This document shows positions 11,963-24,600 of a stretch of 64,000 nucleotides of DNA, piece after piece. Each line of letters begins with the position of its first letter. Position 1 is the first letter of the stretch. The translations under genes were made by a program, and so were the position numbers. The notes beneath the pieces were generated by a model. That model was not told the DNA's origin, did not search any database, and was given only the letters and a program-made list of their open reading frames with translations. The stretch comes from Mytilisepta virgata (taxonomy: Eukaryota; Mollusca; Bivalvia; Mytilida; Mytilidae): assembly GCA_028015205.1 (NCBI GenBank), contig CM051514.1:35604150-35668149 (forward strand). Reading direction: 5' to 3'.

Positions 11963-12566
11963 AAATAAAAGCACCCACTTCCAACATAAGAGAAAAAAAA
12001 AGGGTAAAAGAAGTAATTTTAAATCAAATTTGTACCAGAATTGTACGCATGTATAAAATATGATAAGTACCAATTAAGAACAATTTTGGATTAAAAATTT
12101 TTAAAACCCCAAATCAATGAACCGGTTTTTATGGGGTTTTAACTCGCGTGTTTGTACAATATTGGTGGTATTATATTGTACTTGGAGTATTTAGACTTAT
12201 GTTGTACCAAAGGAAATACTGTTGTGTCTTTTATCAATTTAATTCTGCTAAATATATCAACTATTACATCTTTCAATTTTCATAAAAATAAACTGTAAGT
12301 TCAGTAAATTTTCAGCAGTTTAAAAAATTGTAAATGTGCACATAACAGTGTAAAACTCAATAAAAATAAAATTTTGGTAGGATCGTAAATTTATCATAGT
12401 TGATTTAAATTCAACATTTTGTTGAACACAAGACCGAAACATGGAATATAGTCCTAACCACGTTTATGTACAATATAAAATTATTAACTTAATAAATTAA
12501 CAACCTTTATAATTTACAGTTAGTATTACCATATCTCAATTTCAATTTGAAGTGATTTCATGGCCT

Positions 12567-12572
12567 TTTATT
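12567..12572 (-). promoter_or_regulatory. DNAJC1: Polyadenylation signal of DNAJC1
   Basis: TTTATT on the plus strand reads AATAAA on the gene strand, 89 nt after the stop codon at 12661. It is the nearest canonical signal. Confidence 0.5.
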
Positions 12573-12660
12573 TTTCAATAAAATCATCATTAACCAACAC
12601 AATAACTTTAACTGTAAACACATTGTTATCTCCCTTTGTTCAAAAAAATACTGTAACACC

Positions 12661-15600
12661 TTATGTTTCCTGTGACTTTTGTTCTTTTTTCTTTTTAACC
12701 AGATCAGCTAAATATTTAAACCTGACAATACAGTCTTCCTGTAAATGGAATGAAGAGAAAAAGGTTTCAGTAAATTTACATAAAATGTACCAGTATTCAA
12801 CATTGCAGTCATTTCTAATACCATAAATTGGGATATTTTGGCAGTTTTTGCTAAAAATATGAATGTTCAATTTTGGTATGTTCAAATTTGGTACTTTATG
12901 AACTCTGTTTAATTTTGGCAGATTCAGAAAAAAAAATTTAATTAAAAACTAAAATTAAATAAAATTAGAGCATGATTTACTTATCTGTATGATTAAATGG
13001 TAATAATTCTGTCACAAGCTGATAAAATAAAATTATTCTTTTAATAATCCATATAAAGTGAATTGCTTTGATCAAACAAATATAATTACAGCAATTTACC
13101 TTCAACAAAATTAATAGAAACATTGTAACTATAATCAAACTTAACTTTTCCTGATTACAAGAATTTCAACATTATTTTGAATTTATTTTTTGGATTTGAT
13201 TTATTTTGGTGTGTTTAATTTTGGCATATTTGCAACAGGCACCTAATAAACCAAAATATAACCATAGCCAAAATATCCCAATTTACCGTACTATGAATTC
13301 ACTACTAAACACATTTTCCAACAGAAAACATCTGCTTATTAGTTTGGAGCAATACTGGAGCAGTATGGAAGGTCGTTCCAAAAAGTGGTGAAGGAAAATC
13401 ATGTTTACTGTCAATAAGTCAGCTTTTTGTTACCAATTTTCACTCATTTCATGGGTACTGAGTAGTGTCATGTAAACCACATATTTAAATACTCAAAAGA
13501 ATATAATTGTTAAATTATTTTAATACCATCAAATTATGAAACCATAAACTTAAGTATCCTAAAATTTGTTTGTTTAGTTGGGGTTTTACACCGTTTTCAA
13601 CACATTTGGCTATTTTCCGGCAGCCCGTTTTTATTGGTGAAGGAAGCCGGAGTACCTGGAGAGAACCACTGACCTTCGGTAGGAAAATTGGCAATCATTG
13701 TCAATCATTGTCAATTAAGATTGGAGTCAAACACACCCCGCCACAGGTAAGATTCGAACTCACAAAGTCAGTATGAACTTTTTCTCAATCCAAGAAATTA
13801 TCAACCAGGCAAATGAATCTAATTTATTTGAAATGAGAAATGATAATTATGTACCGGTACATGTAGTATAAACCACAGTCTTTTTATTCAATTTTTTGTT
13901 GGTTTTGTTTTTTGTATTATTATCGACATTTCTTGTGAAAACAAAATGAATGTGCCTCGGCGAAACAACATCCGCAGTAACCAAACATTGTCATCAATGA
14001 TGAACAATAAAATTTAACACCCCAAAAAATACTGATTTCAAAACTTATTGGTCTTCTTAGTATGGAGTCTTACCTTTGATTTCCCAGGTATATGCTTTGC
14101 TATTTTCTCCCATCTTTGATCTGTTCCTTTTGGATATTGCCGTAGTCCCCATTCAAAGATAGTCTGCAAGTTTTTGTTCCAGCCTTCTGAATCATCAGTT
14201 AATTTTGGAGCATTTCCAACTTTTAAGTCAGCTGATGGATCAGTTGTTCCATTTGGTATATTTTCCTTTGAGTTAATTTTAATGCTGTCTGCTGTTTTAT
14301 TTTCTAACTTTGAACTTCCCCCTAAAGTTGATATACTGGCCGATTGTTCTGAGATTTTCCCTCCTTTACCACTAGCACATTGGTCAACTACTACTGGTTG
14401 AGTTTGACCAATCAGTAATGTCCTATCTGCGGTTTTAACTGCTTTATTTTTGTGTCTTTTACGTACCTGATTATCACTACTGTCAGGAATACTATCAAGA
14501 GAAGATAACTCTACATTTTTTGATATCATATCCTCTGTTATTATTTGTGACTTTTTTGGTTGTTTCATCATTCCTCCTAAAAATACAAAAATACATACTT
14601 TATAGAATTGACTATAGTTCTTTATGTATAATTTTTATTTTAAATATTTTTTTAATCAACGATCAGGACAAAGAAGACTCGGTATACATACATGTAGTTA
14701 CATTATGTATATGATTAAAAAATAGTTCCATAAATCATTTTGAAATCATAATTCAATTTATTGATTTATGGGGGTTTTACCACACTTTTAGCACATTTGA
14801 CTATATGATGGTGGCCAGTTTTTATAGGGTGAGGAAGAAAGAGAACCCGAAAAGAAGCTACAACAAGATAACTGGCAATCCTTGTCAATTAAGAACAGAG
14901 TCTAGCACACCTTGCCACAAGCTAGATATAAACTCACGAACTCTGTGTTGACAGGCTAGTTGTTATTAGTAGTTATATGAGGAGGAGGAAAGTACAACCA
15001 AATTTTATGTTGGATTGGAATCTGCCAAAAACCAGGTTACCTTATTTATACACTAAATAAATTGTATTTCCTATGTTGTTACATTTGGACTGGAAGGGAA
15101 GCTGTGATTTTATAGTTCTTCATCACACGTCCAAGAGGAGAAAACTCATGACATTGCACTGTAAGTTCAATATGGCCCCTAGCATTGGTTGTACCTTTTA
15201 ATGTTTTATCTAAATTATTGTTGTATGAACACAACTGGCTCAAGACCTGCATTGAACTTTGACCTGAGGGATACGATAGAAGTTTATAAAAAAAATTATA
15301 ATTGCACCATGATAGATGGACCTACTGTAACAAAACCAACCATGATAACTGATTAACTAGTGTTGTTTTAAAAGTGTATTTACCTGACGCATTTGACATA
15401 GAAATATTGAAAGGATTAAATAAATAAAACCAAGAAAATTTTTATTCTACATGAAGAGCATGAAAGAGGTACATTTTACTTTGTGGAAGGAGACTTTTTT
15501 ACCATGGCTCGTGATTTCTCAAATCTGACATCCCACCCCGAAATTTTAACTGGATATGTGCCAGTGTATGGCGATCGTTTTGAGCCATCTCCCATGTTTC

Positions 15601-18600
15601 AACGAAACTTATAGACTTAATGGTAGCCTATTATTTCATGACTTCTGTAACAGGAAAACAATTGCGCGTCTTGTCCCAACTATGGAAACATGATAAATAT
15701 AACATTTTTCACAACTAAGAACTATTAAAGTGAAAATGTGTTAAGATAATACAAAATAATATATCTAGCATGCAAACTTCCAGAATATTGCATTAGTTCA
15801 ATATTAAACATGCTTCAAAGGGCACCTCTGTACAGCATATCTCTGTTCATAAAGGACACTCAAAAAGTTCCTGTTGTGAACGAAAAATGTCAAGTAGACC
15901 ACTCTGCAAAGGGTACCTGTGTATAAAGGGTATTACACATGTATTTCTTGAAACTTGTGTGCTCTTTATAGACCGTGAAACAAAAAAGTATAACAAGAAT
16001 ATGGACTGTACTTTGGAAATTCTCGCTTTACTTTATTTTCAAATCTCAGCTATACAATGCATTGAATAATGCATAAATATTTTATCCCTTGTTGAATATT
16101 AATTCTTCTATCAATCCCATGCAACATTATATTCTACTTGGCACAGTAGTCACACATTTCTTGCAATAACACTAAATTCCTACACAATTCAAAATATTGT
16201 GGTTGTCTTATTATTAGTCTGACCTTGTAAATCTGTATTTACTGTGACGTTATAAGATCCTTTCAGTGTTTTGGCCTTTGTTGTTACCTACAATGCAATG
16301 AAAAATGATTAAAAAGTTTTAAATTTTTATCTTTAAATAGTTTAATAAAAAATTCTATAAGTAATGGGATCATTTTAAACACCATCTCAATCCATTTTTA
16401 TTTCCAATCTGTCACAAAATATTCCTACCTTAGAAGGCTCTCATATAACAGATTCTGGTAAATCTTTACTTTTATGATAATTTCAAGTCAACTAACTCGT
16501 ATTGTGCCAATGAAACAAAATTGTGCTGGACAATGAATAAATTAAGAAGTACATTGTATTTTATAGCTTCCGGAGGTTTATTGGATATTTTACAATCATT
16601 CGGTATGAAAATGTAAGAATATGGTGTAGGCTTCAATTAAACATCCAAAAGTATTGAACAAGAGGGAAATTATTCTTTCTAGGAGATGTTGTGTGGCTGT
16701 TAAAGCCAATCAAGTTGATTGAAAGCTTATGACCCCTGCTTGCACCATATTTTTTAAAATTTTTCTGGAAAGCAATCTTGAGAATTATTTTCATGTCCAT
16801 TTACAGTTTATGATTATTTCTTGACATCAATTTCCGTTCCAGATCAGAGACTGTCGGGCAGAGCATCATTTAATTTGTTATTTTTGGCTATCTCATGATA
16901 CCTTCTCATTCAGGTAAAGTTTTGTGGTGTTTTTCTTATGAAATTGTGTGAAAAATGGTTTCCCTAAGCTTGGCTGAAGTTTAATGTTCTCAATTGAGTG
17001 ACTTTAATGGTATGTGTAGATACCTCACCAACTGGTCTCTCCAACATAGCAGCTATTTTCTCCCATCTACCCGGAGTACCACCAGGGTATTTACACACAG
17101 CCTTAGCCAACATGGCAAATTCTTCATCTGTCCATTCTCCCTGAAAATCATATTTGTTGAATTATTTATTGTAAATTCGGAAATTACGGCATTTATTTAT
17201 TATTGCAAATCCTTGAAAAGGGAGAGTATTTTGAGGCTTACTGACTCCATCTTTTAGAATATTACTAACAGAAATATAATAAAATTTGAGGTTTTGTTAT
17301 TGCAATGCTCAATCTGGCAAATTTTCACATTAATTTTAGAATCATAATATTTTACAATAAAGTATACTTTCTCAATTAGATCTGCCATTGTGTGTATGTG
17401 TATGGTGGGAATGAGGGTGGAATCATTTGGATAAATAATTTTTCAATCATCATTGAATGACAATTCATTTGTGGTATCAGGTAATCTTTCAGTTTGAAAT
17501 CACTGTACTTCACCTATCTCCATGTAATGAAGAGATTATTTCATAAATCATTGTCTCCTTTCACTGATAGTAATACTGAACCTTTTTCTCAACTATCTGC
17601 AAATTTTCTTCATCTTCGTCATATCCAATAGGAGTATATACAACAGCAGTGTTTGAATCATCAGGATTATATTCTGGAAATTCTGGTTTGACTTTCTTCT
17701 TAACTTTCTTTACCACTTCTATAAACAGTAAACAAGTAATAAATAAATCTGAACAAATCTTGGATTTCAAGGCTTAATGCATAGCATTGTTCAGTATTTC
17801 AGTATTTGGTTATTCTATTCAATTATTGACTATGATATTGTCTACTCATCATGTTCATGGCTATATGGATCTGGTCAGAAAATAAATGGCCTTGGCCTTC
17901 CATGGTCAGACAATAAATGACCTTGGCCTTCCATGGTCAGACAATAAATGACCTTGGCTTTCCATGGTCAGACAATAAATGACCCTGACCTTCCATGGTT
18001 GCTCAATGCAGAAAGCTGAATTAGCTTTGACAGCCAATAATTATAATGAAATCCTGAAAAGATCTGTAATACCGTATCCAGATTTAATCTAAAAATATTT
18101 GTTAGTGTATGTAACTAATTAACATACCATCAGTTGTTTCTTCCTCTTCTACTTCTTCCTCCATCTTTTTCATTTCTCTCCTTTCTTTTATGCCATTTAC
18201 CACAGTTTTTATAAAAAGAGGAGCGTTCTTTATAAGAAAGATAACAAGAAAGGTAAGCCTAATAGGCCACAATTTAGACAGAGTTGGTTTCTTTATTGCA
18301 CTAAGAGCAACTTCCATTTCTTCTTCAATCTGGTCTTCTAATTTCCCTCTGATTTTTCGGTTTTTGGATTCTGTCCTTTTAAGCTTATCAGAATAGTTCT
18401 CAGACTGAAATAAACATTTCATATTTAATATAGGAATGAATTTTCAATAATTTTTTCAGGGTTAAAAAGTTTTTTTTTTTACAATTTATTTAAATAAGAA
18501 AAAATAGTCTTTTTGAAGATGAAAAACAGAAAATTGGTCAAAGACACAAATGGCCGGGTTGCTTTACTGGGTGTTTACAGTAGTGATGACAAAGGTGATT

Positions 18601-21600
18601 GCAAGATCATATTGCACATTGGCAGTCATGAATATTTATATAGACAAAATCAGACACATTGTATGTTGGTGTACGAGCACAGAGGCAGTCATCAATTTAA
18701 TTAGAAATAGGTGAAGTAAGCGATATTTGATTTGATTACATGTTGTTAAACACTTGTTTGGAAAAATGGGAAATAATTCCTGAAATTTTTCCATAAAGTG
18801 AGGTGCATATCTTCAATATGTATTAAAAGATTCTGTATTGTTTCAATGATGCGGGTGAAAAACTGTAGGAGGAGTTGATTTCGCAAAATAGGTACCCTCT
18901 ATTGAAGATGTCAATAAAAAACGACTAAGTTCATAAGTTTGGAGAAATGGGAAATAATTCCATAAAGTGAGGTGCACATCTTCAATATATATAGAAACAT
19001 TCTATGAAGTTTCAAGGATGTGGGTGAAAAACTGTAGGAGGAGTTGATTTCACAAAATAGGTACCCTCTATTGAAGATGTCAATAAAAAACGACTAAGTT
19101 CCAAAGTTTGGAAAAATGGGAAATAATTCTGATATAATTCCATAAAGTGAAGTGCACATCTTCAATATATATAGAAACATTAGTGTTTTCCCCAGGAATT
19201 AGGTAAGGCATGGTAAAATGTCAGTCTGGGGGCACTTTTATGCGGAAAGTTTTGTTTCGGAGGCACATTCATAGTTAACTTAGTCATCTATATCGGCACC
19301 CATATCGCATGTTATCTGTCATTTTTATACACGTTTGTATATGTGTCTAATGCATTAGTTTGTTTGTAGGTTTTCCATGTAAAACAGATACTCTGTATTA
19401 CTTGCAACAGGATCAATTTCCCTTCCTGGATTTTTTAAAGAATATATAGTCCTGTATAAAATAAGGGGGTTTAGTCAATCACAATGCGTGCATGACTAGT
19501 TGTATTAATTGTTTCTAATATATTTCTAATTAGTTCTTTAAGCCTTGCAAGCATTAATTTGCAATTCCCAATTATTAGAATTAATTTATAGGGCAATGTT
19601 CTGTAAAAATATTAGAAAAGTTAAATCTAATCATAAAAATATTCCTTGCATATTGACAAATAAAATATTTTACATTCTTAGCTTTGTTTTTTATTTATTA
19701 ATTGGATAAACATAGGGCAATTAATACCATTTTCATTCATCCTGGTCAGGAAAAATAGTGTGTAAGAGGATTTTATTGTATGTGTTTGTTAATTACACAA
19801 AAAAAAAACATCTTTATGGGAAATGTGAAAAACTGAGCAGCATGATAATTGATGGATAAACAAGATTAAAATTTATAAATTGCATGATTACCATGACTGT
19901 ATATCTATATAATACGGCAGCAATAACTGGGACTACATGACAATCTTAAAAGAAAATCCAGTGAAAGTTAAAATTGTTAGTTCATTTAAATTTTGTTCTT
20001 ATCAAAGTTAATTATTTAATGGAATAAGCGGCGGTTTTTCCCCGGCTGCTTTCTCAAGTATTCTATGCAGGTCTCAAAAATATCACTATCCATTAAGTTT
20101 ATTCTTTGAACGTGTGCAATTGTAGTTATTTACGATCTTTATTTCACAAACTATACAACTTGCTGTCGTTGTTTTCTCGAGCACGTGTTACATTTCGCAA
20201 AATTCAAACTAAACCATTCCGTTAGCAAAACGAGTATTAATAATCAAATGTGTATCCCCCGTTTACAATTTCTTTTGTTTATATAATATTAAGACCTGTC
20301 GACTATTAAAATGGTCACAATAAAATTAAACTGTATTCAAAATCAGCAGACGTTATGATCGAAGGACATTGTGCGCATAATTAAGTTGACAACCCTCAAA
20401 ATGTAATAATGTAATAATGGAATCGCCTTACCTACAAATCGTCACGCTTCAACTACATTTACTGATGATGTGAAATTCGACTAAATAGGACATGAAATAC
20501 AAGAAATAAAGACTATTATATCTAAAATACATACAAAGAATTCAAATTTTGTTTAGAGTCACCGGATCCAAAATATTCTGCAAAACTTCGATCGTTCACG
20601 TTTCGGCATTAATTTTTGCAAGAATGGCGTTCATATCGAAAATAGTAAAAGATGGGAGGAATAATGTGCAATAAAACGTAACAGTTAAACTGAATGGCCA
20701 CTGCTCTTTGTTTTCCAACAAGAAAATGATGATTCTCCTCCATCATTAATTAGCGACAGACCGTTCTTTGTCGGTCTCTTTCAACTTTCGATCATAGAAA
20801 TTATCATGTTTTTATTATGTCTTAAATTCATAATTTATGAAGGCAGGACCAGCATGGCGCCGATTGAGGGCAGCATGGCGCTAATGAGGGCACGGCATGG
20901 CGCCGCGCATCGCCAAAACGTATTAGGGAAACCTCTAAACATTCTATGAAGTTTCAAGGATGTGGGTGAAAAACTGTAGGAGGAGTTGATTTCACAAAAT
21001 AGGTACCCTCTATTGAAGATGTCAATAAAAAACGACTAAGTTCCAAAGTTTGGAAAAATGGGAAATAATTCCTGAAATAATTCCATAAAGTGAGGTGCAC
21101 ATCTTCAATATATATAGAAACATTCTCTGAAGTTTCAAGGATATGGGTGAAAAACTGTAGGAGGAGTTGATTTCACAAAATAGGTACCCTCTATTGAAGA
21201 TGTCAATAAAAAACGACTAAGTTCCAAAGTTTGGGAAAATGGGAAATAATTCCTGAAATAACTCCATAAAGTGAGGTGTACATCTTCAATATATATAGAA
21301 ACATTCTATGAAGTTTCAAGGATGTGAGTGAAAAACTGTAGGAGGAGTTCATTTCACAAAATAGGTACCCATTTTCCCCGCCCACCCGCTGGACGCCAGC
21401 CGCCCGCCCGACATTCACCATACTATAACCCGGATTTGCACTTTTTTGCGTCGACGTGGCCTAAAATGCCAATCAATCAAATTAATATATACTTACTATT
21501 GTGAACTTCCTCTCTGCATAGGAAGCCCATAACACTATATAATGTCCAATTGTCAGGATAGCAAACAAAAGACCAAGTAATTCAAACATTCCCATTTTAC

Positions 21601-24600
21601 GAGCTCGTCTATAGTAATAGATCGGCTGTCGCCAATCTGGTAATCCATTCTCAAGGACAAGGTGGTACCTGAGAAAAATACATGTTTGCGTCAAACACTC
21701 TTTTTTAAATTACCATTAATTTCAAATAAATTCAACTTATTTTATTCGAACATTCTTGAGCCGAATACATCGGTTATGTCAGGCTACAATATTGTTTCAG
21801 TCCCGTTTGTACCCTTTGGATCAGATGTATTTTTTTGTTTCACATAATGTAACTTCTAGCTTACTTTTTCAAGATATTTGTATTTAACTGTAAAGATTGT
21901 TGTTTCCAAAATCACTGACTTTGATCAAAATTTAAACTTTGTTGTTTTTTTATTACAATTAAAAAAGGAGTTTTGTGTAACCAATCAAATGCTCAGCATT
22001 ATGTAGTTGAATTGTTCATAGATTAAATTTGAGGTTTTTAAAAAGTTTTCTTTAAGTCCCCTTTCTTGGTAAATTACACTTTGAATATCATAATTAAATA
22101 TAAAGTAAATAGTATGAAATACTGCAGTCTTGTCTTCTGTTTGTGAATAAATTTTGAAATAATTTCTGTCTACGTGAATGACTCCTATTCAGTGTTTTAA
22201 ACTTCTGGCATCATGCATCCATAATTTGTATGTTTTTTTTAGAGTTATCTCCCATGTCAATACAGATGAAATGAGTTAAGAGCGTTTGAATTATGCATTT
22301 TTGTAAAAAAAAAAATGTGTAACAAATATTTAAGCCAAGCAAAAAAATATAGACAAATGGGAATTTACAAACTGCATAAAAATTCTGTTCAATATCTGAA
22401 AAAAATAAAAATATGGTTAAAATAAATATTTAAAAATTTATTTTCCTTCTGCATCTATGCTGCATAATTTATCAAATGGGAGATAACTCTTAAAACCAGC
22501 AATATACGATATATTCATAGAGAATATTCGGTCCTTTGATGTGTTGTATGTGAACTACAGATGACACAGAATTAAAGAAACACAATATTGTTATTTCTCT
22601 GACCAATATACCATACCTTTTACGTTTCTCTTCATCTTTAAGTACTTCATAAACACCTACAAGCTAATAACAGACATTTCAATCAAAACAAAATTTTGGT
22701 AAAAAGCAGCAGGAAAGTCATGGCAGAAATAGAAGACTTATCTGCTAATTCAACATATTTTTACTATAAATGATTCATTAACAATTAGTTCAATCAAGCA
22801 ATAAAGGTAAAACCACTATTCATAGAAATCCCCTTTAAGAACATACCTGAAAATAATGTAGTTCCTCGGGCTGCTTAGTTTTTTCTTAATAAATATTTTG
22901 AATTAAATTTGGTATCTATGGGAAGCTTATTATGCAGAATTTTTAAAGTGCTTAAAATGAATTGATTCAAAACTGTTGTCAATTTACAGACTGTGAAAGA
23001 TAACCAATGAAAACGATTTGGAAATTCAGGTTTGCATTGCAATAATAACTGACGTGATATGCATCTAACTTTATATAAAATCAACATAAATTTTTCATAG
23101 AAGATTGAAATTTGCCAATATGAAAGGAGAATATAATAGTGGTTTTACTCCTATATATGGGAATATTTTTAGTCCAAGAAGAAATTATTGTTTTGCTCAA
23201 TTTGCCAACTGAGCGCCAATACAGAATTTTCTTATGAACATTATATATTCCTGTTTAACTACTGTAAGTCACCATCTAACAATTTATCCTGCTTTGAACT
23301 ATTTGTATCATGAAGATCTTTTTTCATGGCAAATAAAACCAAAATTAGTCTTCTCTGATTGTTCACACAATAGATATAAGGATATAGGATAAGGAATTCT
23401 GTATAACGTAAGTGGATCCATATCTAGTCAGTAGGTAGTATAATACATTCCCACCTTCTAGCCAATCAAATGGCTAGCTTTATTCAGAATCGGGATAATA
23501 AAAATTGTATTGTGTACTAGTTTGGTAATTCGGATTAAATATTTATGTTCAATTTCACTGATTGGTGTCTCATTGTGGCATTTTTCTGTCAATGTTGTCT
23601 TCTTTGAAATGTAATACATGTATCTCACCTGTCTAAATTTAAATTCAGCATCTGGTTCTTTGTTTTTATCTGGATGCAGTTGCAATGATAATTTTCTGTA
23701 TGCTTTCTTTATGTCTGAGCTGCTAGCACCCTTAAATAGAAAGATTTAAAATAATTTTATATTTTACTCTGATAAAAAAGAAAGATATGGGATTTTTTTA
23801 TGCACAGCTATTTGAAATACTTTTATAATTAAATTGGTTGTCTGCATGATCACAACTGTTTAGTGTTTGTTCTAATTCTTTTTGAATTTATTTTATCTCA
23901 TCTCAGAATTAAAATTTTTTTTTTAGTGGCATTATCTAAAACTAGAAAATAATTATGCCCCCGCCAGCACTTGATAATTATGGACAAATTTGTTTTGTTA
24001 GGAGTGATTTTTTTTAAAAATGAAGTAGGAAAAACTCAGATCTACAGCTTGTGACTATACAACACTACTCTTTGACCAACACATTTCAGAAAAGGGTTTC
24101 TTGATGGAAAAGTTATTCCTTTACTAAACATGGTAAAGGTCTTCATATTTCAAACAACAATCAAGTAAAATGTACACCAGAAAGCCATCTTTTTGAGAAA
24201 GAATATTTAATTTATTCAACAAAGTCACCTTTGTATGTGTTTATATATACTATTCACAAATTTATATCAATAAATCACACTCAAAAAATGAAACTTTTAT
24301 TCTTCTTAAAAATCTGAAGAATTGAAAAATAACTAGTCATGATTAAAGGAACCAAAGGAAGTAGTTACATTTTTATTGATATTTTGATTGTAGTACTCAT
24401 AGTCTTCTTTTAGTTGAATCTTGGATGCTTGTTATCTATTATTTATTATGTGTCTGTATGTCAGTCAAAAGCTCTACAGACCTATTCATGATGAATAAGC
24501 GAGCTCTTTAAGGTAGAGGTCTAAAAAAAAATCTGAAGTACTATTCCATCAAAAAATTTTTTCAGCAACATGGCGGCATCCATGAGAAATCTCATTCAGC

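Noticed and set aside
14174..14401. Plus-strand 75-codon frame
   Set aside because: Antisense of DNAJC1 exon 9.
18513..18704. 63-codon plus-strand frame in a DNAJC1 intron
   Set aside because: No splice context, homology or conserved motif. Length fits chance.
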